Shown: positions 18,722 through 28,366, counted from the stretch's first letter. The stretch: DNA of 64,000 bases from Kineosporia corallincola (GCF_018499875.1 NZ_JAHBAY010000006.1:186001-250000); one strand, 5' to 3'. The notes: generated by a model not told the origin, from the sequence alone. Numbers and translations are program-made.

Positions 18722-20812
18722 CTAGTTCTGCGGCCCTAGCCGGCGCTCCAGTTCCTCCGCCGTCGTCACCGGCAACTGGCACACGAACTCCCGGCACACA
18801 TAAGCGCGGGCCTCGCCGAGCGGGGCCGTCTCCCGACCAGCCAGCAGCGGCACCCCCGGCGCGTCCGGCCGCCCTGCGCTGACCACCACCCCCGGCGCGG
18901 GCGAGGCCAGAGCGGCCAGGCGCAGATCCCTGAAGTTCGGGGTGTCGTCGTCCCCGACGATCGCCACCTCACGCGGACCGTCCAGCCGGGCCACCGACAC
19001 CGCCAGCGCCCAGCCGAACGCCTGCGGCGCGCGCCCACCGACCGCCCCGCAGGCGGCCAGACACCGGTCGGCCGCCTCCCGGGCCCGGTGCGAACCGGTC
19101 AGCGCGGCATACGAAAGCAGAGCGCCGGCCGCGGCCGAGGCACCGGAGGGATACGCGTTGTCGGTCGGGTCGGCCGGGCGGCGCAGGGCGAGCAGGGCCT
19201 GATCGGTCGCGTCCTTCGCCGTGTCGTGCACCCCGTCCTCGTCGATGAACTGGGCCATCACCACCTGGAGCAGATTGCCGGCGGTGGCCAGCCAGCGCAC
19301 CTCACCGGTCACGTTGTGCAGGGTGAGCAGTCCCTCGGCCAGGTCGGCGTAGTCCTCCAGCACTCCGGCCGACGCCCCGTGCGCGCCGTGCCGGCTCACC
19401 CGGTACAGCCGCGGCACCACGCCGGAACCGTGAATGTGCACGCGCAGCACCAGATTCGCGATCCGCTCGGCGGCCGTCACCAGGTCGGGGCGGTTCAGCA
19501 GCGCACCGGTCTCGGCCAGCGCGGCGATCGCCAGGCCGTTCCAGGCCGCCACCACCTTGTCGTCGCGGCCGGGCTGGGGGCGGGCCGCCCGCACCAGGCG
19601 CAGCTTCTCCCGCAGGCTCTGCCAGCGGGCCGCCGTGAACGGGTCGGCCCAGACGTCGTGGCTGAGCTGGGCGGTGGAGGTGCCGCGCTCGAAGGTGCCG
19701 GGCCGGCCCACGCGCAGCAGGGCCGCCGCCCAGGCGCCGTCCTCCGGGCCGAGGTGGGTGAGCAGGTCCTCGGGGGTCCACACATAGGTGCGGCCCTCCT
19801 CGCCGTGCCTCTCGCCGGTCTCCTCGTCCACCACCTCGGTGTCGGCGTCGAGCGACGAGGCCAGGCCGTGCTCCTCGGTCAGCAGCTCGGAGAGCATCCA
19901 GTCGCAGGTCTCCAGCGCGATCCGCGAGCCCACCTGCTCACCGGTCAGCCGCCACCAGTGCAGGTACACCCGGGCCAGCTGGGCGTTGTCGTAGAGCATC
20001 TTCTCGAAGTGCGGCACCACCCACCCGGCGTCCACGCTGTAGCGGGCGAAACCGCCTGCCACCTGGTCGTACATACCGCTGCGCGCCATCGCCCGCAGGG
20101 TCCGCCCGGCCAGGTCGCGGGCCGCCCGTCCGCCCGGGGTGGCCGGCTGCGCGGCGGCGTGCCGGATCAGGAACTCGGTCACCATGGACGGCGGGAACTT
20201 CGGGGCGCCGCCGAACCCGCCGTGCACCGGGTCCTCGGCCGCGACCAGTTTCTCCAGGGCGTGGGTGATCGTGGTGTCGTCCGGCGGCAGGGCCCCGGCG
20301 CCGGCCGGGATGGCCTGGTCGGCCAGGGCCCGGGCGATCCGGTCGCCGGCCTCCTTCACCTCGTGACGACGCTGCCGCCAGGTGTTCGAGACCGCCGTCA
20401 GCAGCTGCCGGAACGAGGGCAGCCGGCCGTGCGGCACCGGCGGGTAGTAGGTGCCCGCGTAGAACGGCGTGCCCTCCGGGGTGAGGAACACCGTCATCGG
20501 CCAGCCGCCCGAGCCGTTCAGCGCCTGGGTCGCCGCCATGTAGGTGGCGTCCACGTCGGGCCGTTCCTCGCGGTCCACCTTGACGTTGACGAACAGCACG
20601 TTCATCAGGTCGGCGACCTCCGGGTCCTCGAAGGACTCGTGGGCCATCACGTGACACCAGTGGCAGGCGGCGTAACCGACCGACAGCAGCACCGGGCAGT
20701 CCCGGCGGGCGGCCTCGGCGAAGGCCGCCTCACCCCACTGCCACCACTCGACCGGATTGTCCTTGTGCTGCAACAGGTAGGGGCTGGTCGCGTACTCCAG
20801 TCGGTTCGCCAC
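18722..20812 (-). CDS. DUF255/YyaL thioredoxin-fold protein
   Basis: A large (696 aa) cytoplasmic protein. The N-terminal thioredoxin-like domain begins with [18 protein letters not shown] and holds [16 protein letters not shown] (a CxxC motif at about residues 51-54) and [17 protein letters not shown] long alpha/alpha-barrel domain follows, with the [20 protein letters not shown] segment that resembles N-acylglucosamine epimerase/mannosidase folds. The family (YyaL, spermatogenesis-associated protein 20) has no settled reaction. The start is GTG at 20812. It corresponds to Rv1084 in the conserved neighbourhood and lies close to mca in both, which may hint at a thiol link, but that is speculative. 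Confidence 0.9.
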   Translation of the reverse strand: MANRLEYATSPYLLQHKDNPVEWWQWGEAAFAEAARRDCPVLLSVGYAACHWCHVMAHESFEDPEVADLMNVLFVNVKVDREERPDVDATYMAATQALNGSGGWPMTVFLTPEGTPFYAGTYYPPVPHGRLPSFRQLLTAVSNTWRQRRHEVKEAGDRIARALADQAIPAGAGALPPDDTTITHALEKLVAAEDPVHGGFGGAPKFPPSMVTEFLIRHAAAQPATPGGRAARDLAGRTLRAMARSGMYDQVAGGFARYSVDAGWVVPHFEKMLYDNAQLARVYLHWWRLTGEQVGSRIALETCDWMLSELLTEEHGLASSLDADTEVVDEETGERHGEEGRTYVWTPEDLLTHLGPEDGAWAAALLRVGRPGTFERGTSTAQLSHDVWADPFTAARWQSLREKLRLVRAARPQPGRDDKVVAAWNGLAIAALAETGALLNRPDLVTAAERIANLVLRVHIHGSGVVPRLYRVSRHGAHGASAGVLEDYADLAEGLLTLHNVTGEVRWLATAGNLLQVVMAQFIDEDGVHDTAKDATDQALLALRRPADPTDNAYPSGASAAAGALLSYAALTGSHRAREAADRCLAACGAVGGRAPQAFGWALAVSVARLDGPREVAIVGDDDTPNFRDLRLAALASPAPGVVVSAGRPDAPGVPLLAGRETAPLGEARAYVCREFVCQLPVTTAEELERRLGPQN

Positions 20813-20866
20813 GCAGCCTAAAGTCTCACGTCATGCGGGGTGCCGCCGCCGGACACGCACCCGGCG

Positions 20867-21754
20867 TCAGATCACCGGCGGACGGCCCGCCCGGGTCATC
20901 CGCCAGACCGCCTTCCAGCCCATCTTGCGGCGCGGTCCGCTCTCCAGCGTGAGGCCCTGCCAGTAGCCCTTCATCATCTCCATCGCGTCGTCCTTGCGAC
21001 GCAGGCGCAGCGCGGAGATGGTGAACCAGACCGAGACGTAGACGATGCCGATCGGCATCGGCAGGTTGCGCCGGGCCAGCCAGACCCGGTTGCGAGCCGA
21101 GAACCGGTGGAACACGCTGTGCCGGGTCGGCGCGATCACCGGGTGGTTCACCACGATCTCGCCGTCGTAGCGCACCCGGTAACCGGCGTCCCACACCCGC
21201 CAGGCAAGCTCGATGCCCTCGTGGGCGTACCAGAACGGGGCCGGCCAGCCGTCGGTCGCGGCGAACACGTCGCGGCGCAGGGCCACGCCGCCCTCCCAGA
21301 TCGCGGCCACGTCGCTGCTGCGGTGCGGGTCGCCCACCCGCAGCCGGGGCGTCCACCGGCGGGGCGAGGGCAGGCCGTCCGGGTCGGCCACCCGGGGCTG
21401 GATCAGGCCGACGCCGGGCTCGTCGACGAACCGCTGGGCGATCAGCGCCAGCGTGTCGGAGGTCGGCAGGAACGCGTCGTCGTCGAGAAAGAACAGCAGT
21501 TCGCCCTGCACGTAGGGCACACCCGCGTTGCGGCCGGCCGGGATGCCGAGGTTCTCCGGCAGGGCCACACCGCGCACACCCTCGGGCAGGCCGGTCGGCT
21601 CCCAGCCGTTGCCGACCACCACCACGTCGGTGATCACGCCACGCTGGGCCAGCACCGAGCGCACGGCCCGGTCGAGCGTCTCCGGGCGGCTGCCCTGGGT
21701 CAGCAGCACCACGCCGTAGCGGGCCACCGGCAGGGACTTGAGCTGGGGAGTCAT
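20867..21754 (-). CDS. GT2-family glycosyltransferase
   Basis: Cytoplasmic GT-A glycosyltransferase of 295 aa. The N-terminal nucleotide-sugar fold shows VVLLTQGSRPETLDRAVRS, NLGIPAGRNAG and the DXD-type metal motif FFLDDDAFL. The acceptor region has APFWYAHEGIELAWRVWDAGYR, typical of rhamnosyl- and galactofuranosyl-type transferases. A hydrophobic stretch near the C-terminus (MPIGIVYVSVWFTISAL) may touch the membrane. The start is the ATG at 21754 with AGGAGG 8 nt upstream. It is the last gene of a three-gene operon with two CDP-alcohol phosphotransferases, so it probably glycosylates the lipid or polymer they make. Confidence 0.9.
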   Translation of the reverse strand: MTPQLKSLPVARYGVVLLTQGSRPETLDRAVRSVLAQRGVITDVVVVGNGWEPTGLPEGVRGVALPENLGIPAGRNAGVPYVQGELLFFLDDDAFLPTSDTLALIAQRFVDEPGVGLIQPRVADPDGLPSPRRWTPRLRVGDPHRSSDVAAIWEGGVALRRDVFAATDGWPAPFWYAHEGIELAWRVWDAGYRVRYDGEIVVNHPVIAPTRHSVFHRFSARNRVWLARRNLPMPIGIVYVSVWFTISALRLRRKDDAMEMMKGYWQGLTLESGPRRKMGWKAVWRMTRAGRPPVI

Positions 21755-21783
21755 CGCCTGGTCCTCCTGTTCCGTCACGGCGC

Positions 21784-22623
21784 TCACCGAAGCCGCGCCG
21801 AGGAGAGGACCGCGGCCAGGTGACCCACCAGGGTCACCAGGCCCGCCAGGACCAGACCCACCAGCAGCACCTCGGTGGCCGTGTAACCACCCACCACCAG
21901 GTCGATCACGGCTGCCGCGAGGATCAGCAGAGTCAGCTCGACCGAGTGGAACACCCGGTGGAAGGGCACCAGCCGGGCCACCCGGCGCAGCGTGCGCACG
22001 GCGCCGGCGCTGGGCACCCGGACCTGCTCGACGTCTTTCATGGCAGGCATGCCGGCGTAGTGCCGCGAGACGTGCACCAGGTCGTTCTCCACCTTGTTGA
22101 GGGCCACCAGCAGAGCCAGCAGCGCACCGAGGAACAGGGCCGGGTCGGCCAGGGCCCCGAGCAGCCCGGCCCACCAGCCCGTTCCGTCGGCCACGACCGC
22201 GGGGCTGTGGCCGAGGCCGTCACCGTTCGCGACCCGGACGCCGAGGGCGAGCGCGATGCCGCACTCCGCCACGTAGTGCCCCACCCGGTCGAGGTAGACG
22301 CCGACCGGTGAGGACGTGCCCCGCCACCGCGCCACCTCCCCGTCCGAGCAGTCGAACAGCATCTGGAGCTGCACCAGGAAGGCGGCCAGCAGGGCACCGG
22401 CCAGGCCGGTCCAGGCGGTGGACAGCGCCGCCAGCGCGGCCGAGGTGATCATCAGCCAGGTGACCTGGTTCGCCGACAGCCCCATGGCCAGCAGCGGACG
22501 GGTCAGGTAAGGCGAGATCTGCCGGAGGTAGGCATGTGCCACCCAGTGCTCGGCGGCGGCCCGGGAGCGAACGTGCTCGGGCTGTGCGACGCGCCGGAGC
22601 TCGGCGATGGTGGGCCCGCTCAT
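21784..22623 (-). CDS. CDP-alcohol phosphatidyltransferase with atypical final motif residue
   Basis: Integral membrane enzyme (279 aa, about six transmembrane segments) of the family that moves a phospho-alcohol from a CDP-linked donor to an acceptor. The signature D-x2-D-G-x2-A-R-x8-G-x3-D-x3-D appears as DCSDGEVARWRG then VGVYLDRVGH. The last aspartate, the proposed catalytic base, is a histidine here. The start ATG (22623) overlaps the stop of the upstream gene by 4 bp, so the two are translationally coupled. It may act as a partner to the larger phosphotransferase or use an unusual acceptor. The GT2 gene follows 29 bp downstream. Confidence 0.85.
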   Translation of the reverse strand: MSGPTIAELRRVAQPEHVRSRAAAEHWVAHAYLRQISPYLTRPLLAMGLSANQVTWLMITSAALAALSTAWTGLAGALLAAFLVQLQMLFDCSDGEVARWRGTSSPVGVYLDRVGHYVAECGIALALGVRVANGDGLGHSPAVVADGTGWWAGLLGALADPALFLGALLALLVALNKVENDLVHVSRHYAGMPAMKDVEQVRVPSAGAVRTLRRVARLVPFHRVFHSVELTLLILAAAVIDLVVGGYTATEVLLVGLVLAGLVTLVGHLAAVLSSARLR

Positions 22624-24398
22624 CGGGCGGCTCCGATCCATGACTTGAGACTGGTTCCGGCCGAGGTCACGGCGACCACGGCGGTGAGTGCCCAGAGACC
22701 GCCGGTGACCCAGTCCTCGGTGTCGAGGGGGAGCAGCAGGCCGGGCAGGAAGATCAGCACGATGAAAGCGACGATCCGCAGGTCCGCACCGATGACCAGA
22801 CCGGCCGAACCGGCACCTTCGCGCACCCCGTACGCCTGGAGGTAGTGCGCCACCGCGATCACCGCGACCAGCATGACCGCGGCGCCGTGCTGCGCCTCGA
22901 CCGCCGAGCTGAGCAGGTAGACGAGCGCCGTCTCGGCCACCGCCACGACGGCCGGGGCGATCACCGCGGACCGGCCGCGCAGACGCTGGAGAACGGCGCC
23001 GAGCCAGGGACCGGTGTCGGCCGGGACGGCGGCCGCCAGGTCGCCGGCCAGCGAGCGGGCCCGCGACGTGAGGGCGGCCAGCAGGTAGACGGCCGCGCCC
23101 AGACCGAACACGCACAGCAGGATCAGCGTGGCCTTCGGGGTCCACAGCGCCGCGCCGAGCGAGATCACCAGGAAGCGCTCGCCGATCGGGAAGTGACCGA
23201 TGCGCTTGAGCCAGCCGGTGACCCCGAAGGTGTCGGTGGCCGAGCTGAAACCACGTGGGACGCGGACCGGTTCGGCCGGGGCGACCCAGGAGACCGGCGC
23301 CGGGACCACCGGGCCGGCCAGCTGCGCGCGGCGCAGCGACCAGGACAGGTCGGCCAGGCTGCGGAAGGTCTGCACGCCGATCGCCAGCGCGGCCAGCGGC
23401 CACAGGTCCTGGTCGGCGCGGGCCCCGGCGACGGCCAGGGCGAAGATCACCGCGAACTCCTTGATCCGGTCGGTACTGGCGTCGAGCCAGGCGCCCAGCC
23501 GGGAGAAGCGGCGGCGGTAACGGGCCAGTTCGCCGTCCACGCAGTCGACGACGACGCAGAGCTGGAGCAGCAGCGCACCGATCACCGCGGGAAGCCGGTC
23601 GCCGGAGGCGATCAGCACGGCGGCGACCAGGCCGAGCACGAACGAGCCGGCGGTGACCTGGTTGGGGGTCAGGCCCAGGCGCTCGGCCGGGCCGGTGAGC
23701 CGCCAGGACAGCTTGCGCAGCACGAAGGTGGAGAAGAAACCGTCACCACCACGGGCCGCCTCGCGCAGCCGCACCCGGCGCTCAGGCACGGCGGCCAGCG
23801 CCCGGACCGCTGTGTCGGCCTGCTCGGCGTCGGCCGGGCGGGCCCAGAGGTAGCCGCCGATCTGCACCGGCTGCACCGTGACACCCGCGCCGGGCAGCCG
23901 CCGGACCAGCTCGATCAGGAGGTCGTCCGGGGCGGCCGGGTCGAGGTCGTGGATCAGGCCGCCGGCGGCGGGCCGGTCGGCGGCGTCGATCTTGAGCACG
24001 TCGAGCAGCTCGTACGTCTCGTCACCGCCCGCGACGGCGGAGGCCAGCGCTCCGGTGCGCACCCGGGGGTGGTCGAGTACCGCGCCCAGGGCGGTGCCGT
24101 TGACCACCAGCTCGGCCGGGATCAGTGCGACCGGGCGGGCCGGGACGGCGTTGGCGCCCTCGACCGGGGCGCCGCCAGGTGCCTGCGGCCGCCCGGCCAC
24201 CGCGCGGGCCAGGGCCTCCGGGCCGCCGGGGCTGCCGATCGTGACGATCTGCTCCCGGGCCACCGTGATGCCCTGCTCGCCGAGGGCGGCCCGCAGGGCA
24301 TCGACCCGGGAGGGTACGTTCGGGTGAAGAACGAGGAAAACCACGTCGAGACCGGCTTCGGCGGGAGAAATCGTCACCCCTGCGGCGGTTGCGCTCAT
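22620..24398 (-). CDS. Cytidylyltransferase-like region fused to CDP-alcohol phosphotransferase and DUF5941-like domain
   Basis: A protein of about 592 aa. Residues 1-180 look like a decayed nucleotidyltransferase (VVFLVLHPNVPSRVDALRAA, ARPVALIPAELVVNGTAL). The segment GGDGFFSTFVLRKLSWRLTG then leads into a complete CDP-alcohol phosphotransferase motif, DCVDGELARYRR ... LGAWLDASTD, with all aspartates. A third, multi-spanning C-terminal part resembles DUF5941. This order recalls the two-domain inositol-phosphate cytidylyltransferase/DIPP synthase enzymes, though the N-terminal part lacks a clear glycine-rich donor loop. The start is uncertain: ATG at 24398 follows GGAGG at 11 nt, and ATG at 24473 is the alternative. 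It is the first gene of the surface-polymer operon. Confidence 0.8.
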   Translation of the reverse strand: MSATAAGVTISPAEAGLDVVFLVLHPNVPSRVDALRAALGEQGITVAREQIVTIGSPGGPEALARAVAGRPQAPGGAPVEGANAVPARPVALIPAELVVNGTALGAVLDHPRVRTGALASAVAGGDETYELLDVLKIDAADRPAAGGLIHDLDPAAPDDLLIELVRRLPGAGVTVQPVQIGGYLWARPADAEQADTAVRALAAVPERRVRLREAARGGDGFFSTFVLRKLSWRLTGPAERLGLTPNQVTAGSFVLGLVAAVLIASGDRLPAVIGALLLQLCVVVDCVDGELARYRRRFSRLGAWLDASTDRIKEFAVIFALAVAGARADQDLWPLAALAIGVQTFRSLADLSWSLRRAQLAGPVVPAPVSWVAPAEPVRVPRGFSSATDTFGVTGWLKRIGHFPIGERFLVISLGAALWTPKATLILLCVFGLGAAVYLLAALTSRARSLAGDLAAAVPADTGPWLGAVLQRLRGRSAVIAPAVVAVAETALVYLLSSAVEAQHGAAVMLVAVIAVAHYLQAYGVREGAGSAGLVIGADLRIVAFIVLIFLPGLLLPLDTEDWVTGGLWALTAVVAVTSAGTSLKSWIGAAR

Positions 24399-24859
24399 GG
24401 TCGGGGGAACCTCCGGAGCCACCGGGGCGTTGTCACGTACAGTGACGGCAGTGCCGGTGCGGCGACGGAACATGGTTCCGGCCGAACGCCCTCGCGCATC
24501 CACCCTGTGGGATCCGTTCTCTCGGTCTCGAGTCGAAAGACATTAGCACTGCGTTCATGTGCCGGTCGCCCTGATGCCCGGTCTCGTTCCCCCGGGCGCG
24601 AAGTTTAAAACCTTCGCGAAAAGTCACCGCATGTGACCACATAGCTTTCACACAGCGGCAACATCACACAGAGCGATCATCATCGGGGAGACGCAGAACA
24701 CTTCCGGGGCGTGTAACGATCTGAACGCGAAACGACGATCAGGCAAACGAGCCGCCACCCTGGAAGCGGAGCCCGGACACGGCGAGACACAGCTCCCACA
24801 TAAACTGCGCGCCGGTCCCCCGACCACGACCATTCCCACGAAGGAGCACCAGACCCCCG
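24399..24859. other. 460-bp divergent promoter region of the surface-polymer cluster
   Basis: Separates the phosphotransferase operon (minus) from the TagF-like gene (plus). It is less GC-rich than its surroundings, notably AAGTTTAAAACCTT near 24601 and ACATAAACTG near 24800, consistent with two promoters. No family-like frame or strong hairpin is seen. Part of the left end (24399-24473) may be coding if the upstream start is used. Confidence 0.6.
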
Positions 24860-26407
24860 ATGGCGCTGCCGACCTCCGTCTCCAACTTCCTCCGCTCACC
24901 CAGCCCGGCCACGCTGGGGGCTCTGGCCAACACGATCAACAACAAGCGGCGCAACCTGCGCCGCGGCTCGGTCAAGCCGCGCGGCCCACGGCTGAACCGG
25001 GTGCCCGAGGGCCCGGCGCCGGCCGCCGAGGTGGTCATCTACTTCGCCGAGGACAAGCGGAAGATGTACCAGCTCGACCAGTGGCTGCCGGTTTTCGAGG
25101 AGCTGCACCGGCGGCACCCGCTGGTGATCGTGATGCGGTCCAAGCAGTCGTTCAACCACCTGAGCGAGCGCACGCCGCTGCCCACCGTGTACACCCGCCG
25201 GCTGGCCGACGTCCTGGAGCTCTACGACGAGCTGGACCCGAAGGTGGCGATCTACGTCAACAACGGCGTCGCCAACTTCCAGTCGCTCGCCGTCGCGTCG
25301 ATCCTGCACGTGCACGTCAACCACGGTGAGAGCGACAAGGTCAGCATGGTCTCGAACCAGGCCAAGGCCTACGACCGGGTGTTCGTCGCGGGTGAGGCCG
25401 CCGAGCGCCGGCACGCCGCCGCGCTGATCAACTTCGACTACGGCAAGCTGATCCGGACCGGCCGCCCCCAGCTCGACCTGAAGTTCGAGCCGGTGCTGGC
25501 GCCGTCCCCCCGCAAGACCGTGATCTACGCCCCCACCTGGGAGGGCGAGAACGACTTCAACAACTACACGTCGGTGGACCGGTACGGAGCGGCGATCGTG
25601 CGCCAGCTGCTGACACTCGACGACGTCCGGGTGGTCTACCGGCCGCACCCGCGGGTGGCCAGCAGCACCACGCTCGACGTGATCGGCGGCCACAAGGAGA
25701 TCCTCTCGCTGCTGGACCACGCCGCGGCGGCCGACCCGGAGGCCGGGCACGCCACCGCGATGGAGGGCTCGATCCTGGCCCTGTTCCAGGAGTGCGACGC
25801 GATGGTGACCGATGTGTCCAGCGTCGGCCTGGACTTCCTCTACCTGCGCAACGACGCCCCGCTGTTCATCACCGACCGTCGTGACAACCCGGCCCAGCTG
25901 GCCGTGGACGCCCCGATCTCCGGCGCCTCCGACGTGATCAACAGCGACACGATCGACGAGTTCGGCGCCGTGCTGGCCTCCCGGCTGGAGTTCGACTCCC
26001 GCATGCAGGAGCGAATCGCCAAGCGCCGCTTCTACTTCGGCGACATCGCGCCGGGCGAGAGCACGCAGCGGTTCCTCGATGCCGTCAGTACCGTCGCCGC
26101 CCAGCGCGACGAGATGGTGGCCCGGCTGCCGCACCGCCAGACGCACGCCGCCGGCGCGGCCGCGGCCACCGGCGACATGGCCGGCGACGTGACCCCGGCC
26201 GAGGCCGATTCCGGCTACGGGCACACCGAACTGCTCGAGGCCATCGAGGAAGCCATCGAAGAGGCGATCGAGACGCCCGACGACCCGGAGGAGAACCCCG
26301 TGGACAGCGACGAGAACCGGACGGACGCGGACCAGCCGCGCGAGAACCCCCAGGGCGAGGTGGTGGCCGACCCGGCCCCGGTGGGAGACGTGGCAGGCCG
26401 CCGCTGA
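24860..26407 (+). CDS. CDP-glycerol glycerophosphotransferase (TagF-like) family protein
   Basis: A 515-aa peripheral membrane enzyme of the Glyphos_transf family, which polymerises glycerol- or ribitol-phosphate into teichoic-acid-like polymers. The C-terminal catalytic half shows KTVIYAPTWEGENDFNNYTS, VVYRPHPRVASS, the ECDAMVTDVSSVGLDFLYLR segment and APLFITDRRD, all typical of TagB/TagF. The last 90 residues are an acidic low-complexity tail (ATP-, Glu- and Asp-rich) that other family members lack. AAGGAG lies 13 nt before the ATG. A glycerophosphodiesterase gene follows after 4 bp, matching synthesis and turnover of a glycerol-phosphate polymer. Confidence 0.88.
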   Translation: MALPTSVSNFLRSPSPATLGALANTINNKRRNLRRGSVKPRGPRLNRVPEGPAPAAEVVIYFAEDKRKMYQLDQWLPVFEELHRRHPLVIVMRSKQSFNHLSERTPLPTVYTRRLADVLELYDELDPKVAIYVNNGVANFQSLAVASILHVHVNHGESDKVSMVSNQAKAYDRVFVAGEAAERRHAAALINFDYGKLIRTGRPQLDLKFEPVLAPSPRKTVIYAPTWEGENDFNNYTSVDRYGAAIVRQLLTLDDVRVVYRPHPRVASSTTLDVIGGHKEILSLLDHAAAADPEAGHATAMEGSILALFQECDAMVTDVSSVGLDFLYLRNDAPLFITDRRDNPAQLAVDAPISGASDVINSDTIDEFGAVLASRLEFDSRMQERIAKRRFYFGDIAPGESTQRFLDAVSTVAAQRDEMVARLPHRQTHAAGAAAATGDMAGDVTPAEADSGYGHTELLEAIEEAIEEAIETPDDPEENPVDSDENRTDADQPRENPQGEVVADPAPVGDVAGRR

Positions 26408-26411
26408 TCCG

Positions 26412-27224
26412 ATGACCGAGAACAACGCACCGACGCACACCACACCGGCTCCCCCGTCCCGGGGCCCGTTCGGGCCGGGACTGGCGATCGCCTCGCACCG
26501 GGGCTTCGGCAAGAACGTCGACGGCTGGCCGGAGAACTCGCTGCCGGCCTTCCGCGAGGCCGTCCGCTACGGGGTGCCGTGGCTGGAGGTCGACGTCCGG
26601 CGCACCCGCGACGGCGCACTGTTCGTGCACCACTGGCCGAGTGTGGGGGTGGACGACGGACGCTTCGTCTCCGACCTGACCGGCGACGAGGCGCGCAAGG
26701 CCGGGCTGCTGGCCCTGGACGACCTGCTCGAGGTGGTGCCGAAGCACGTCGGCGTGATCTACGACGTGAAGACGGCGATGGAGGACGCCCTGCTGCCGCC
26801 GTCCCGGGACACCACCGCCCTGCTGCTGCCGGTGCTGGACGCCGAACGCGACAGGCCGCAGCTGGTGACGTCGTTCGACCCCGCCTCACTGCTCTTCGTG
26901 GGTCAGGAGATGCCCGGCGTGGCGCGCGGGCTGATCACCTGGATCTCGTTCCCGATGCGCAAGGCCGTGCCGGCCGCCGCCCGGCTGGGCGTGGAGGTGC
27001 TGTCGGCGCACTGGAAGTCGTTCGGGCCCAACGGCACCGACTCGGCCCCGCACCACCGCCCGGCCGAGTACGCGATCGACATCGCGCACCGGGCCGGGGT
27101 GCAGGTGCTGGCCTGGTCACCCGCCATGGGGCCGGCCGCGGAACTGGCCGCGGCCGGGGTGGACGCCCTGGTGGTGGACGACGTGCCGGGCGGCCTAGCC
27201 CTGGCCCGGGGCCTGGACCGCTGA
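26412..27224 (+). CDS. Glycerophosphodiester phosphodiesterase
   Basis: Metal-dependent hydrolase (270 aa) that splits glycerophosphodiesters to glycerol-3-phosphate and an alcohol. The TIM-barrel catalytic residues are visible: IASHRGFG (His29), PENSLPAFREAV (Glu41), WLEVDVRRTRDG (Glu59, Asp61) and LFVHHW (His73/74). There is no signal peptide, so it should act in the cytoplasm. It starts 4 bp after the TagF-like gene, so the two are co-translated. It overlaps the convergent small membrane-protein gene by 30 bp. In context it may recycle polymer or phospholipid head groups. Confidence 0.92.
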   Translation: MTENNAPTHTTPAPPSRGPFGPGLAIASHRGFGKNVDGWPENSLPAFREAVRYGVPWLEVDVRRTRDGALFVHHWPSVGVDDGRFVSDLTGDEARKAGLLALDDLLEVVPKHVGVIYDVKTAMEDALLPPSRDTTALLLPVLDAERDRPQLVTSFDPASLLFVGQEMPGVARGLITWISFPMRKAVPAAARLGVEVLSAHWKSFGPNGTDSAPHHRPAEYAIDIAHRAGVQVLAWSPAMGPAAELAAAGVDALVVDDVPGGLALARGLDR

Positions 27225-27461
27225 GTCCCCGCCGGCTTCCCGCTCGCGTTCGATCTGCTCGGCCATGAACTTGGCCCTGCGCATGTGCTTGGTCATGCTG
27301 CGGATCAGGAACAGCGTGGCCACGGCGATGCAGAACACCGCCAGGAAGCCGGCGAACCCGGGCGAAACGATGTCCGGGTCGGGGGTGCGGACGGCGTCCG
27401 GCTCGGTCGAACTCGCCAGCGTCGTGACGAACATCGTCGCCGAAGCAATCACTGCACCCAC
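27195..27461 (-). CDS. Small single-span membrane protein (Rv1083-like)
   Basis: An 88-aa protein with a short exterior N-terminus, one transmembrane helix (GFAGFLAVFCIAVATLFLIRSM, about residues 36-57) and a positively charged cytoplasmic tail with a helical KHMRRAKFMAEQIERER. The GTG at 27461 has AGGAAC five bases upstream. It lies just downstream of mca on the same strand. M. tuberculosis has an 88-residue membrane protein, Rv1083, beside mca, which supports this being a real gene. Its 3' end overlaps the end of the phosphodiesterase gene by 30 bp. Function unknown. Confidence 0.75.
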   Translation of the reverse strand: MGAVIASATMFVTTLASSTEPDAVRTPDPDIVSPGFAGFLAVFCIAVATLFLIRSMTKHMRRAKFMAEQIEREREAGGDSAVQAPGQG

Positions 27462-27481
27462 ACCCAGTTCCTAGCTAGTGG

Positions 27482-28366
27482 TCAGACCTTGGCCCGGTCA
27501 CGGATGCCGGAGAACAGGTCGTCCTCGGGCACCTCGGTGTCGACCAGACTACGCGCCAGCTCGAAGTCGTCCGTCGGCCACACGTCGGCCTGGATCTCGT
27601 TCGGGATGGCGAAGAACCAGCCGTCCGGGTCGATCTGCGTGGCGTGGGCGCGCAGCGCCGCGTCGCGCCGGTCCATCCAGCCGACGATGTTGACCCGGGT
27701 GGTGATGGTGCGCTCCGGCGGGGCGTCGGCGTTGTTGCGGCGCTCCAGCCACTCGGTCATCGGCGACTCCTTGCCCGCGGCGAGCAGCGCCTCGTGGAAC
27801 GCCATCATGCGGGCGCGGGAGAAGCCCACGTCGTAGTACAGCTTCAGCGGCGCCCAGGGGTCACCGCTGTCGGTGTAGCGGGTCGGGTCACCTGCGGCCT
27901 CGAACGCCTCGACCGACACCTTGTGGGTCATGATGTGGTCGGGGTGGGGGTAACCGCCGAGCTCGTTGTAGGTGGTCATCACGTGCGGGCGGAACTCGCG
28001 CACCAGACGCACCAGCGGGGCCGAGGCCACCTCCAGCGGCTGCGCCGCGAAGCAGCCCTCGGGCAGCGGCGGCAGCGGGTCGCCCTCGGGCAGGCCGGAG
28101 TCGACGAATCCGAGCCAGTGGTGCCGCACGCCGAGCGCGGCCGCGGCGGCCGCCATCTCCTTGCGGCGCAGCTCGGGCAGGTCGCGCTCGACCTCGGGGT
28201 CGTGCTGGAGCTTGGGGTTGAGCACGTCGCCGCGCTCGCCGCCGGTGCAGCTGACCACCAGGACGTCGACACCTTCGTCCACGTAACGGGCGAGCGTCGC
28301 CGCGCCCTTGCTGGACTCGTCGTCGGGATGCGCATGCACCGCCATGAGCCTGAGCTGCTCGGCCAT
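27482..28366 (-). CDS. mca: Mycothiol S-conjugate amidase
   Basis: Zinc amidase that cleaves mycothiol conjugates of electrophiles and drugs into a mercapturic acid for export and GlcN-Ins for reuse. It is a LmbE-family protein of 294 aa with the zinc motif VHAHPDDE (His13, Asp16) and the distal GGYPHPDHIMTH motif. KGAATLARYVDEGVDVLVV and NPKLQHDPEVERDLPELR are typical of Mca rather than the deacetylase MshB. The start is the ATG at 28366 with AGGAGG upstream. It demonstrates mycothiol as the low-molecular-weight thiol of this organism. DUF4307 is divergent upstream, as in mycobacteria. Confidence 0.95.
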   Translation of the reverse strand: MAEQLRLMAVHAHPDDESSKGAATLARYVDEGVDVLVVSCTGGERGDVLNPKLQHDPEVERDLPELRRKEMAAAAAALGVRHHWLGFVDSGLPEGDPLPPLPEGCFAAQPLEVASAPLVRLVREFRPHVMTTYNELGGYPHPDHIMTHKVSVEAFEAAGDPTRYTDSGDPWAPLKLYYDVGFSRARMMAFHEALLAAGKESPMTEWLERRNNADAPPERTITTRVNIVGWMDRRDAALRAHATQIDPDGWFFAIPNEIQADVWPTDDFELARSLVDTEVPEDDLFSGIRDRAKV

